A model generated the notes under the pieces. It was not told where the DNA came from and did no database searches. It saw nothing but the letters and a program-made list of their open reading frames with translations. This document shows positions 10,838-22,770 of a stretch of DNA of 50,488 nucleotides, in pieces. Made by a program: the position numbers and the translations under genes. The DNA comes from Gnetum montanum (taxonomy: Eukaryota; Streptophyta; Gnetopsida; Gnetales; Gnetaceae), in the NCBI GenBank assembly GCA_015680685.1, contig MNCI01005925.1, positions 1 to 50,488 of the forward strand. The letters run 5' to 3'. Positions within the stretch are counted from its first letter, which is position 1, and each line of letters begins with the position of its first letter.

Positions 10838-11479
10838 CATGGATTTATTTGTAGCATGATGCCTATAGATTCATTAGTTGGATTTGGGATTGGATTACTG
10901 ATGGATGGTGGCCCTTGTGTAGGCTCAAAGGATGGTAGTGGTGAAAAGGAAGGTGGTGTACTAGATTGGCATTATCCCAGTTTGGATGATGTGGTGGGTC
11001 GTTGCATGGTTTACTTTGGCTTATGACCTTTTCTCCAAAAGGGGTGTTTCCTATGTTGTGGTTGAGACCCACTAGTGTCAGCATGTTTAGGCACATGTGC
11101 ATCACAAGATACATTCATTTTTTGATATTTTGATGTGAAACCGTCCTGTGTCCTTGGTGGTGGCATATAATGAGGTGGATTATGATAATATCAAGGGTAG
11201 GATGGATGGTAAGAGGTGAAAGGTGGTGATCCTTCAGGGGATGTCATGAATTGATGGTACTCGGGAGAGTGGTAGTGGTGATTAGAAGTAGAGGATGTAG
11301 AACTAGTTGGAGAAACAAGGTGTCGAACATAATATCCATGTGATTTCAATGGATAGGGTAGATAGGGCTGATTTGGTGGTGGCCTCCCCCATGACTATGG
11401 TTGTTTCTGCTATAGTTGATGACCATGTTGAGGCTGGTAATAAGTCCCCTGGGGATGGTACGATTGGTTGTGGGATTGT

Positions 11480-12950
11480 CAATAATTACCTTGTGGAAGA
11501 GGAAATCTCTTAGGCATGTGCTTTTGCAAAAAATTTGGATTTAAGGCACGTATCCAATACTCCTGTAGATGCAAAAAAACTAGGTAATGACCCTTTAGAT
11601 GGTCATATATGTAGACGTCACATCCATTATCTTTGCATGTGGTTGAGTTTATAGCCTCACTATCTTCAACCATTTTTCCCATTTGCTGAAAAGTGTTCTT
11701 AGCTGTTTATTGGTTCTGCATCCTTTGTTTAGTGTGATCACTTGTCTTGTTTTGCATGATCCTCTCCATGATCATCTCAATAAGAGTTGTGACATTTTCA
11801 TTTATCTATTTGGACATCCTATTAAACTTTTCTTCTAGTTCACCAATAGACTCATGTATTGACAAGGTTTGTTGTGGGGTCACCTTATTGAGAGTGGTTT
11901 CATTCTCCTTACCATAGATTTGGATCTCCTTCTATTGAAGTGTTAGGTCCCATTGATGTTTTTTTTTTACATTCTCCCATTTACATATCTATCCTTCTTC
12001 CTTTTCCATACACTCCATTAGCCCTTTGATTTGATGGGCTTGGAGCTCGCATAATTGCCTTGGGCCATACATCCCAAGTGTTGCCCTTGTTTCATTACAA
12101 AGCCCATCTATGATGTGGTACAATTGCTCTTCCTTGGAGAAACCATGGCCCGAGCATCGATTCAGTAAAGCATAATATCTATCTACGGCCATGTCCAAGG
12201 GTTCATGTTATTCTTGTTTCCAATCTTGGATTTGTCTCCTTAGATTGGACACTCTTACATAGGTTTTGTATCTCTTGTTGAACTTGGGTTTCAACGATCT
12301 ATACCACACTTGATCTCTATAGATTAGTATTCTAGGAAAGATCTTAAGCTTTTTCCATCCACTTTCAATGTTGTAGAAAGCACAAGCATCACGAAAGGCT
12401 TATAAATGATGTTGTAGATCTGAATCATAGCTTCTTGTAAATTTAGGAATATTATTCATGTCAAGCTTACGTAGACCACTCTTTTTGCAATATCTACGAG
12501 ATATCTTAATGGCCTCCATGATATGCATTAGGCTCTTAGTGGTCAAGAAGGGTTCATCATCATCAGATAGGTTGTGAGGAAAATTTTTATGTTCATGATG
12601 ACATCTTTGACTTTTCCTATGGGTCTGATTCCAATTTTTAGTCCAACCCTTAAATGGAGCTCTATATCTATATCTACATTCATCTTTTTTAAAACTAGAC
12701 ATTGAAGGGAAAGAGGAAGATGAGGAACTAGAAGAATTACCATGGCTTCTATGATGTTCCCTAAGGTCCCTTAATTTATCATTTCTAGGTTTTGAGGAGG
12801 TCTTAGGCCTTGAGGCCTCCCCTAGTTCAAGACCTACGTTATCTCCTCTAAGATTTTCTACCTTATAATTTTGATCACTCCAATATTCTTCATCATATAT
12901 CTCATTACTTATCTAATGAATGTGTTCACTATATGGTGCATTGTCATTTT
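11480..12950 (-). pseudogene. gag: Gag pseudogene of the older Athila-like element
   Basis: Minus-strand frames contain MNNIPKFTRSYDSDLQHHL (about 12400-12460), VWYRSLKPKF, and MDMAVDRYYALLNRCSGHGF plus GLCNETRATLGMY (11989-12198). Each block aligns in order with the gag of the intact plus-strand element. Further down, KDNGCDVYIYDHLKGHYLV near 11590-11645 corresponds to the Cys/His cluster of that gag but has lost cysteines. Many stops and shifts are present. It would have encoded the particle-forming capsid and RNA-binding protein. Confidence 0.75.
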
Positions 12951-13070
12951 TGTGTGGGAGAGACATTGTTGTTGGTTTATAGTGTTTGTGATTTAATATT
13001 TCTAAAAGATATTTTGTTAATACCTTTATAATAATTGTGTATAATATAACTAATCTAGATAACTAGCACC

Positions 13071-13090
13071 ATCCCTAGCAATGGCCCCAA
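13071..13090 (-). promoter_or_regulatory. Degenerate tRNA-Asp type primer site
   Basis: On the minus strand TTGGGGCCATTGCTAGGGAT lies next to the LTR end CCACTCATCA. It aligns with the primer site at 1727-1745 with several substitutions. Confidence 0.6.
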
Positions 13091-13900
13091 TGATGAGTGG
13101 CAAGGTACCCCTAGGTCCAACCATATGAATCACAAGCATTCATGCATGATCTAGTTGAATTTCATGGATGGGACTAGTTATGGAATCTAGATCGCTATGC
13201 TTTGATCACTATTTGCTATTTTTCCACTTCGACTAGTGGTAGCTTTGTCACATATGGTTTAGTCCAAAATTAGGCATATGATGTTGTTCCTAATTCTATG
13301 ATACTCCTGATGAAAATAAAGAGATGAATTAATTAAACTAATGAATGATGGAAAACAAGATCTAAACTAGCCTATGGATGATGAGTATCTACTCTTAATC
13401 ATCCATATGTGTCTTCGAATTTGTGAGGCTACTTCTAGGATTGCCAAGTGTACATCACTGGTTGTGCCAAACGATACCCCTCTAGATTACAAAGTATCTA
13501 CACTTAAACATTCGTGATTAAGGTGTACACATTCCGCTTAATAATAGGAATAGTAAATAGAAATAAATGACAACGTTTAACTAAATAAAGTAGTAAATAA
13601 TTAACAATTAAAAAAAATAATCTAAGTGGATGTTGCAATGATGGGATTAATCTTGATCATTATTGCTAGTCATGTAACATGTCCAAGTACTCTGAAATAG
13701 GATATCTCTCTAAACTTTAAGCATACATAGATAAATTTTAAGAAAACATTATTAAGTTAGAAAGATAAACTATCATTGAACTACTAAGAGAAGTAGAAAA
13801 TCATTAAGAGTCAACCATTATCAAAATATATTTATCAATAAAGAAAATATCAAATCAACATTCCAAAACTACTAGGGCAAGTCACTATGCCAAATTATAG
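13091..13900 (-). repeat. 5' LTR of the older Athila-like element
   Basis: The minus strand ends ...GGGGTACCTTGCCACTCATCA, matching the end of the LTR at 914-1725. Further landmarks (a TATGGTT block, a 'ctaggattgccaa' block about 345 bp from the end) keep the same spacing. Divergence grows away from the primer site, so the outer limit near 13900 is an estimate from length. Confidence 0.55.
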
Positions 13901-14431
13901 CAAGAAGAGATAAAAAATATTTTTATGTTTTAACTAGGTAGAATAAGAAAATAAAGATATAAATAGAAGTATTCATAAAAATATATAATAAATAATTTAT
14001 TTATTAATAATAAATGAAATAAATGAGCACTCTTAATATAGTATGAGATTTCCACTTATTACATGGATTACAAAAATCAATTCTAAATCACATAGAACTG
14101 ATGATAATGACTCATGGTACAATTCAAGGGATAGTAGTGTTGATTCTAAAACTAATTCTATCTAATTCTAGGATTTCTTTGAGTAAAATTAATCATAATT
14201 TTGCTAGAATACACTTTTGATGATGGTTCAAATGCCTATGCATAGCTTCAAGTTTGAGACAATGATAAAAACATAACTTCCTCATTGGAAAGTATGATTT
14301 CTATATTTGCAAGTAGAATCTTGAATAAAATGTTTTATTTAAAATAAAATAATTAGTTTTCCCAAGAGAAATATTTAAAAGAAATAAATCATTTCTACTT
14401 AGTTTATCAAACTTCAGAATCATACAATTTT
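13901..14431. other. AT-rich DNA without recognisable genes
   Basis: Long A/T-rich runs and no open frame or motif that I can support. It may include the worn outer part of the neighbouring LTR. Confidence 0.5.
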
Positions 14432-14729
14432 AGTGTGTTCAATCTAATTTTGTAATAAAAATCAAAATGAATAATTGAAAGACAGCCAATTTGAAAATGA
14501 TAACTACAATAGATAATAAGATAAAAATTAGAAAAAATTTAGCCTATTTTTGCTTGATAACTTTTAACCTCTAAATTTTTAGTGTGTTCAATCTAATTTT
14601 GTAATAAAAATCAAAATGAATAATTGAAAGATAGCCAATTTGAAAATGATAACTACAATAGATAATAAGATAAAAATTAGAAAAACTTTAGCCTATTTTT
14701 TCTTGATAGCTTTTACCCTCTAAAGTTTT
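14432..14729. repeat. Tandem duplication of a 149 bp unit
   Basis: AGTGTGTTCAATCTAATTTT starts at 14432 and again at 14581. The two 149 bp units are nearly identical through GATAATAAGATAAAAATTAG and TTTAGCCTATTTTT. Only a few substitutions separate them, so the duplication is younger than most of the surrounding decay. Confidence 0.9.
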
Positions 14730-17030
14730 TCTTCCCTACTTCTTTGTTCTCTCTATTTTTTATAGCTACTCCTTTTATGGATATAGATATTATAACTGTA
14801 AGCTTTTTAGATATAAGTAGTTTCTCAAAAACCCATAACATCTTCTCTGTATCTTCAATAGTCATAATCACCATATAAATGACACAAAAACATTACATTA
14901 GGTTTAATTTCTTCATGAAAATTATTTACATTGCTCACCATAATATTTATGATAATCTTCATTATTATTTTTATTGACATTAATTTATGTATCATCATAA
15001 AAACTTCATATAGATCATTATTTTCCTAATAATAAAGTTCTAGTTCTAGTCCTACTACTCTATCATTAATTCTATCAAAATGAACCTAATTTAGGTTCCT
15101 TTACTCTTCCACTTATGGTACACCTATTATATAATGTACTTCATTTATCCAATAAAGTACCATTTTACTAATTCTCTCATCTTCCTATGTAAATTTAATG
15201 ATGGTTCTGAGATCTTTAAAGATCTCATCTTTCATTTTATCTATATAAATTTTTATTTGAATCAAATAACCCATCAAATTAGGAGATAAATGAAATGTCA
15301 TGATTATGAGAAGAGAAGATTCCTCNTTGAAATGTCATGATTATGAGAAGAGAAGATTCCTCCTCTACCTTGTCACTTATTTACAACTTTGATGCATCAA
15401 CAATGATGTGGCTTTCAAATCCTATGTATATGCCCACCAAATGTTAGGAAAATTTTGTCATTTTTTTTCTCATTTTAAGAAGGGAGTTTTTGCTACTTTG
15501 AAAGTCCAAAGCTTCCAAGTGCAACCTCTTGTGAACCAAAAACTAGTTTAATCCCATTCAAAAACTTGTTATCTTTTGAAGTTGATCTCTATCCAACATG
15601 GATAGTAAATTTGTGATTTTTTAAAAATTTCAAATCCTAGTTTTTGAATACTTAAGGTAGTTAAAAATAAATAAAAATTAAAATATGATAGAATATGATT
15701 AATTACAAGAGGTAATGTTAAATTTTTTGAAATTTAGTCACAATCCGAGCATGATTAAGGTTAATAATTCCTAAATAGTAGAAATTAAAGACTAATTATT
15801 GATCATCCATGTGATTTTAAATGGTCTCAAAAATAGATTCACAAGTGGGATGACCATCTTAAAGGAGAAAGAAGCACCCAAGAAGAGGATGAGGATAAGG
15901 ATAGGAGAAATCATAGTAGGAGCTTGAGGCCACACATGCAATTGGATCCCTTAGGAAAGAAGATTAAGTGGAATTTTTTTGGTAGATTCCTACTGCAAAG
16001 ACCAAACAATCTAGGAAATACGAAGCACCTAGAACTAGGCCATGCCTATAGGTCAACTTGATAGAAGCTTTTCTGAAAAGAATAAGAATAAAGAAAATAC
16101 AAAGCATAGTTTTATAGGAACCAGCCTTCAAGCCTTTCCTAGAGTTTCCTCCTCAATAGGTCTAGAAATAGCTACAATCATTGCCATTTTGATCCATCAT
16201 TTTCACTCATAAGAAATGGTAGTTTGGTAAATCATTCTCCTTTGATACAATTACTAGGAATATGTAATAGTAAAAATTAAGGACATCGCCATCTGCTCAT
16301 TAGTAGAGGCCATTGTGAAGGCCTTAGGATTTCCTAACATGAGGGCCAATCTTGCAAATATGTCCACTTAATCAAATTTTGAAAGCAAAAAGAAGTATAT
16401 CCAAAGATGCTATGGGATGAATCATAAGAAGTATGATGTTCTCACCCAAGTAGAAATAATTTATTTTAAGATAGTAACATAATACCTAAATCTAAAGATA
16501 TTCCTAAGAAAAGACACATATTTATATATCAAGATTATTACTACACTTAGTGGGAAGCTTTTTATCAACCTATAGATCTAATATTTTTCAAATTGAAAAG
16601 TACTTTAAGAGGAATGAAAAGGATAGGAAGATATTCCCCTTTACTTTCTTGGTTAGAAGATAACATGCTACTCCAATGATATTCTTTGAAGGGCCACTAT
16701 AGCATCATGGTAGGAGATGATGATGGAGAAGAAGCCATTTTTATAGCTTTAGGAAGAAGAAGTGTCATTTTTTAACCTTTTGGTATGTACAACCTTAGAA
16801 AATGGGGAATTGGAAAATGTGCTTGTGATATGTTGCAAAACTAGGAAAGAACTAAGACAAGGGCAAGACAAGAGTATAATGATATCAAGATAGAAGAATG
16901 GTAAAGACCAAGACATGTCAAGATTAAGATGAAAAGTCTGAACAAACATTGCAATAATGAAGGATTTCTAGAATCCAAAAGAATGTGTTCCAATATCTCC
17001 CAAGATGTCCTAGAAGGATAACAGATGTTC
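14730..17030. other. AT-rich intergenic DNA, no gene seen
   Basis: No frame carries recognisable motifs. Parts of 15841-16700 have somewhat longer coding-like stretches with many stops and could be unidentifiable retroelement remains. A one-base N at 15326 is flanked by a duplicated 35-mer, described separately. Confidence 0.4.
15291..15362. other. Assembly join artefact: 35 bp repeat around a single N
   Basis: TGAAATGTCATGATTATGAG and the next 15 bases (15291-15325) recur exactly at 15328-15362, separated only by N and T. Exact duplication around an N is typical of two contig ends that overlap but were not merged. The same layout occurs at 50341-50418. Confidence 0.85.
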
Positions 17031-17810
17031 TAGTGGCAGAGTTCAATCTTAAGCAAGATGTCCCATAGAAATAGTAGACATCCCAAGTGAGACATATCAA
17101 GAAAAGTTAGACTTTCCACCTACAAGCATCACAAGATTAGTGAGACATCCCAAGTGAAAGTGAGATATTCCAAGAAAAAGTGAGACATCCTAGCAAAAAT
17201 GATATGTCCCACCTACAACAACAAAAACTCAATGAGATGTCTCAAGCTCGAATGAGATGTCCCAAATAGCCATTTTCTAGCTCTTGTATGAATTCCAATG
17301 GTTATCTGACAAAGACAAAGTCTATAAAAGAAATGGAATGTTTATGAAAATAACAAGAGCTATTCATGTAAATTTACTATTATTGCATACATCTTGGCAA
17401 TTATTTTATTCTTCAATTTTCTATCTTTTGTGAGTTGTATTTTTTATTATAAGATTTTCAAAGCAAGTAATTTTTAAAGTGCAGTTATATTCTCTTCTTA
17501 ATTCTATTTCTCCATTTATAATCCCTACAAGTTTTATGTGCTTCTTGTGGAAAGGCATCCATTTTGAACTTGGTGGGACCTTGTAGGGTTGAGTGAATTT
17601 ATTACAAGAAAATGCTCCTTACAGAGCTCAAACTTTATAAAGGTTGTGGTATCCTTGAAATCACACTTTTTGAATAAACAAAATTTAGAGGTGTGCAAGG
17701 ATTCTACCCTTCAAGGGTGAACATGCCCAAGTTGGGGAACCACATATATTTGTGTCTAGTTTTATGCCAGAATTAGTGGAACTTATTCAACCCCCCTTCT
17801 ATGTTTTTGA
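17030..17810 (+). repeat. LTR-like fragment with GAGACATCCCAAG motifs
   Basis: Repeated copies of (A)GATGTCCCA and GAGACATCCCAAGTGA between 17050 and 17270 precede a TATA-like TCTATAAAAG at 17321-17330. Promoter-proximal repeats followed by TATA and a 3' end with CAACCCCCCTTCTA resemble an LTR. Related AGATGTCTTG/ACATCTTGG motifs occur at 37820-38060 in another LTR-like segment. Limits are not defined by matching termini. Confidence 0.4.
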
Positions 17811-18612
17811 TCTACACCATCTCTACCAAACAAAGAAAGGCTAGGTAGCATGAAGAGATTACGATAGGTGAAAGAACAATAGTAATAACCTAGTAATGAA
17901 CCAATGGATTATTCTCTTATGATGACCCACTTGAACATGATTTTTTTAAGCATCAGTTGATAGTAGGATGAATTGTTCAACCTCTTCTTAGCATGAAGGA
18001 GTCAATCCACTATTTAAGTTAAATCCACTACTATAGATGTTATAGTATCCTTTTCATGAGAAAAAATGCTAGAAGTTTTATGTAATCTTGTATCATTCTT
18101 GATAATGCTAGTGAAACACTTCAAAGAAAAGTCAATTGTAAAGAGGAAAGCCATGTGACCAAGTTTTATCATGTAACTTTGATTGGATTCAAAAGAAAAA
18201 ACAAATGACTTGAATTTCCTTCAAAAAAATCAATCTTGTAGCATTATTTTGTTAAAATTATATAGCATTCTCACTTTGTAAAGTGTAAGTCATGTTATGA
18301 AATATGAAAAATGCCATGAATTATTCTAAAATAGTGTAAGTAATGCTCATAATGTTAAAAACACTGGCATTCCTGGTGCAAAATCTCAAAAATGTTGGTG
18401 AAAAAATGCTATGTAACCACCCAAATTTTTTTTTGAAACCTAATCAATGGATAACTAACAAATTATGGCATATTTAAACAAGAATTAACATCATTTTCTC
18501 AACCTTTATTGAGGGGATACCTTTTTTGGCAAGTAGAATTTTTTTAGTAAGAGAACATTGAGAACTTGTTGCAGTTGCATCCTGAAGTTGATTGAGAAAA
18601 TTAGACAAATTT
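17811..18612. other. Left flank of the Tat element, no gene seen
   Basis: AT-rich DNA without recognisable coding motifs. It was contiguous with 35402 onwards before the Tat element inserted. Confidence 0.5.
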
Positions 18613-18617
18613 GGAAG
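18613..18617. repeat. Left target-site duplication GGAAG
   Basis: GGAAG directly precedes the TGTAATGATG start of the left LTR and recurs at 35397-35401 after the right LTR. Confidence 0.9.
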
Positions 18618-19815
18618 TGTAATGATGGAAAACATCAGTCGCTGGAACTACCGAGAGAAGTTCCATGTACAAAGTTCCAACTTTGGATTCGTGTGAGGGT
18701 CGTGCTAGAGAAAACAAATCCAAGGTGCCCTAAATGGTCTTGTCGATCAGACAGGGACTTACTTAATCAGTAAATTTTGTAATAATCAGATCACGAGATG
18801 AAGATTTCGATGAGGAGATATGATATCGGTAATCTCGAAGGCCACAAGAATGATGTAAATGATTTGAAACAATTGCAAGATCTATGTAAATGGGATGCAA
18901 TAAATTGGATTTAGAGAATGTACAATTCCGAGATCTGGGATTTAGCTTATAAATGAATATGTTGAGTACAATGATTGCAGGTAGTCTTCGGTTTAGACGA
19001 AGCGCATGCCAAGAACAAGAAAGCTATTTCAGAGATAAAACAAGCAGATGCTGATATACCTTATTCTAGCTAATCTGGGTGTGAGGGAGTTAGACTCGAA
19101 GTAGGATGCTTGCCAACTTGAAGTTTCTGGCTCAAAAACTCTCGTCGATCACCTTCGATGTTCTTTTGATTGCCGATTCTCTCTTCTTCTCTTGCTAATA
19201 TTTTCTAGCCAAAGAAAATTGCTAATCAGAAGAATTTTTTGCCAACCCTTTGATCGTTGTCAACTAGGGTATTTATAAAATTAGGTTCAGGAGAAGAACG
19301 TGGTTTAGATGACGTGTGTCCTGAGCCCACGAAATACTGTTCACTTGGTGTATTGCAGCTAAAGCTTGTGGTGCTACACTATGTTATGCTCTAAATCGTA
19401 ATGTTTCATAATCTACTTTTGCTGGGGCTTCAGTAACAAACTATTCCTTCGATTACGCTGTAATACGCTAGAGAGTGTATCATGGCATAAGAACCGTCAG
19501 TGCTTGAATTTTTCTATCTTCGTTGTTGCAATTAAATCAATTATCTTTTTTCTTTACGCTGCATCATGCTATATTACGCTGCATAGCGTAACGCGACATA
19601 ACATAGCGAACCTACAAAATTGAAGTGTTGTCGCTGTGCATCTCTCATTTCTGTTTAGTCTTTCTGGAATCTATTACGCTATGCTGCATTATGTAGCATA
19701 ACAGGCCCTTAGCCGAAAAAGAAAACTTGCTGAAATGTGCGACTTGTTGCAAATGTTTTCCTGAGTCTGGAGACTTTCCTGAACTGTCGAGGCCTCGAAA
19801 TTTCATAGTGTTTCA
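18618..19815 (-). repeat. 3' LTR (left) of the Tat element
   Basis: Runs from TGTAATGATG to GTGTTTCA on the plus strand and is a direct repeat of 34200-35396. A minus-strand TATA, TTTTATAAATACC, lies at about 19269-19281. The U3 (19290-19815) is full of TTACGCTGCAT, TATTACGCT and GTAGCATAAC motifs that partly pair with each other. Confidence 0.93.
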
Positions 19816-19829
19816 ATGGCCCCTCTTTG
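19816..19829 (-). promoter_or_regulatory. Polypurine tract of the Tat element
   Basis: On the minus strand CAAAGAGGGGCCAT directly precedes the TGAAACAC start of the 3' LTR, the expected position and composition. Confidence 0.8.
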
Positions 19830-21009
19830 TTGACGTTTAGAGAGCCTACCCGAAAGACGTTGACAAAGAATACGAAATACCATAGAGGTAAAGACACCAA
19901 CATCATTCGTCGGTAGCTTCTCAGATGTTGCTCTGTCAAACCCAGAAGTGCAAATGTGGGGGCCATAAGGAGTATAGGAGGGATCTTACAGAAGTGAAAG
20001 GGATGGAGATTCGGGAAAGACTCAAGCATATGAGCAGGAAACTTTCGCAAACATGCTATTAGTCATCTTCTCACGGGTGTATCCTGAGAGGTTATGCTAT
20101 TATATTGCATATGAAGGGCTTGCTTGGATGAGTTGTGCTATGCCTGTACGACCTGGATGAGTTGTGTTACATCCATTTTGCCTAGCTTTGTACTGATTTT
20201 TTTTGTTTGAAGTGCAGATGCTTTCCATGAGGCAAATTGCGTTACACCAATCCATGGATGATTATCACGTGCGAAAGAGTGCTTGTATGCTCACATCTTG
20301 TACAAATAGGGGAAGAGAGTAAAGGTGGTTTTGAGGACAAAGGAAGGGAAAAGTGAAATAAGTTATCTGATGGATGGAAAGGAAGCATGGTTTGCATTCC
20401 CAAGTAGTCAGGCTAGTCTGAGCAGCCACCTTAGAATGCTGTGAGGCCTCACCTCCTAGTGAATGCATTCTTGAGCAAAGCTATCATAGCAAGTAACCTG
20501 CAAAACATAACAAAGAATAGAGGGCAAAAGCAATCATCCTAATTGCTAGGGAGGTTGTTGAAACAAGTGTCGTCCAAAGCAAAAAGAAGAGCGTAGGCCA
20601 CGGAGAAGGGACCGTAGCAAGAAGCAAGGATTCCTTTGTTGATGTCGTGGTTCAGGAAGTTGCTATTGACAGCCAGATTCATCTTACCCAACTAACTGGG
20701 CAAAGAACCAGCCAGATAAATCTGATAAGCCAAAATCTGGTAGCGGCGACAGGCGGAGTTAGCCAAGGCTATGGATGACCATAGTTTCCTTGGGGTCCCA
20801 AGTGACGAAGTTGACCCTGGGAGTTGCTACTATAGAGTGGCTATCATAGAGACATCTCTAAGGGGTCAGTAGTATGCCTTTCGGCATATCTGAGGAATCA
20901 GTAGGATGCCAATAGGGTAGCGGCATTGTGTCTGTTCCAACGCTCTACCTGTTCCATCTGGTAGGGATGTAGTGCAAAAGTGATCACGCTCACTTACTTC
21001 ATGGATTAT
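19830..21009 (-). other. 3' untranslated region of the Tat element
   Basis: About 1.2 kb between the tandem-repeat array and the polypurine tract. No coding motif is visible on either strand. Short direct repeats such as GGATGAGTTGTG near 20125 and 20153 occur. Confidence 0.5.
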
Positions 21010-21430
21010 CTATTGGTAGATTCCAGTTTTAAGTCTTGGTGGACTGTTGTTGCTGGTTTTAAGTCTCAATAGACCATGGTCCTGGTTTAAAGTCTGGGCA
21101 GACTGAAGCGTGCTAGTTTTGCGTCGTAGTGGACAGTGGAAGAGCTGGTTTATGGTCCTAGCAGACCATGATGTGGGTGTCAATTTTGTGTCATGACCTA
21201 GGGACAAGTCTGTGATGGTTTAATATCTCAGCAAACAGATGCTTACCTTGCCAGTTTCACATCATGGCGAACGATCGAAAACTTTTCCAGTTTAGCGTCA
21301 TGATGGACGCGTGCAAGGAATGCCAATTTTACATCATAGCGGTCGTGTACAACATTGCCAGTTTTATGTCATAGTGGAAATTTGTTACAGCGTCATTTTT
21401 ATGTCATAGCAGACAAGTATTACCTTGCGT
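21010..21430 (-). repeat. Degenerate ~30 bp tandem array in the Tat 3' UTR
   Basis: About a dozen diverged units of the plus-strand type CCAGTTTTAAGTC-TAG-AGACCATG, spaced roughly 29-35 bp (clear starts near 21023, 21052, 21081, 21113, 21145 and several between 21255 and 21420). A single related unit occurs at about 25031 and a longer-unit relative at 29814-30112. Tandem repeats in the region between pol and the 3' LTR are a known Tat/Ogre feature and can seed satellite DNA. Confidence 0.75.
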
Positions 21431-21439
21431 TTGAGCCAA

Positions 21440-22761
21440 GCAGATGTCTAGATGTGGTACCACTTTAGATACATATGGTTCACCAGGTTCAGGAGTTCGT
21501 TGTCGTTGATGTCTGCTAACCTGAATGCTCCGTTGCCATAAGCGTTGACCACAAAAAAGGGGCCTTCCCAGCTCATAGATAATTTTCTTGTTGGTTCACG
21601 AACGACTTTGAGAACTAAGTCTCCTTTCTTGATCGATTGCTGATGCAGGTTGTGATGACGCTTCTGTTTTTTCTTGTCTTGATATCTTTCGATGTTGTTG
21701 AGCGTCTGGATGTGTTTCTCCTCTACTAGGTCTAAATCCATGATCTTGGACTCATTTTGTTGATTCTCATTTATAACCTTAGAGAGGACCATCCATAATG
21801 AGGGAACCTGTAGTTCCAGCGGCAATACTACTTCGGATCCGTAGACTAGGTTGTAGGGTGTTCTATCGGTAGCTATTTTGCATGTCGTACGATAGGCCCA
21901 TAGCACATAGAGGATTTGTTCATGCCATTATTTCTTATTTTTGCTGAGCATCTTCTTCAGTAAATTGATAACCACATTGTTTGTTGCTTCATCTTGACCA
22001 TTTTCTTGTGGATAATAAGGTAAGGAAAAAGACTATTTAATACCAAGGTTGTTGCAGAAAGATTTGGTTTCAGCACTACTAAATTGTGGCCCATTGTCAG
22101 TCACAATAGTCATGGGAAGCCCAAACCTGGCTACTATATTATCCAAGATAAAATAGTAAACCTATTGAGATGTAATATTTCATAGGGGAATAGCCTCGAC
22201 CCACTTTGTGAAATACTCAGTGGCAGTGATAATGCAGCTATGTCCTACGGAAGACTTAGGCGTGATGGGGCCTATGATGTCTAGTCCCCATCGTTGGAAT
22301 GGCCAAGTGATCTGTGTAGTATGCAATTCAGTTGGTGACATATGTATTAGATTTATGTAACATTGGCATGTGTCACATGTCTTAACCTTGGTTAGGCAGT
22401 CTCATTCCATGTACGGCTAGTAATACCCTAAGCATCTGATTTTAGCGGCCATGGCTCGCGGGGCTATGTGTCCTCCACATAATCCTTCATGGACCTCACT
22501 AACTATTCTTTGCACTTGGTCACTATTAACTCAGATTAGTAATACTCCATCAAAAGAGCATCTATATAGAGTACTGTCTCCAATGATGATGTATTTCCTG
22601 GCACGCTTGCAGACTGCATCTCTTTGTGTAGGTGTTAACTCGTGCGGTGGTTCGCCATGTACAAGGTAGGCTTTAATGTTATCGTACCATTCTGGCATTC
22701 CCGCCATGCTTAGAGAAGAGATTTGTGCTGCTTGAATGACGGTCTCTATACATTCTGTCAT
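21440..22761 (-). pseudogene. Integrase domain of Tat pol
   Basis: Would join element cDNA to host DNA. In minus-strand order: VHEGLCGGH and KTCDTCQCY (about 22365-22395) form the HHCC zinc module; RWGLDIIGPI (about 22267) gives the first catalytic Asp; TIVTDNGPQF (about 22095) the second; QENGQDEATN (about 21985) the Glu. The open 152-codon C-terminal part (21448-21906) contains LWAYRTTCKIATDRTPYNLVYG, the usual end of the core, and WEGPFFV, a GPY/F-like motif. The D-D-E triad is retained. A few stops break the frame upstream of 21906. Confidence 0.92.
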
Positions 22762-22770
22762 TAAAGTAGG

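Larger units (their letters stand above)
10838..13900 (-). mobile_element. Older minus-strand Athila-like element, 5' part
   Basis: On the minus strand this has the order LTR (13091 to about 13900), degenerate primer site, leader, and gag down to 10838, where the intact element inserted. Its 3' noncoding tail continues at 908-1. No pol motifs are found on either side of the insertion, so protease through integrase was lost. The right limit of the LTR is uncertain. Confidence 0.65.
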
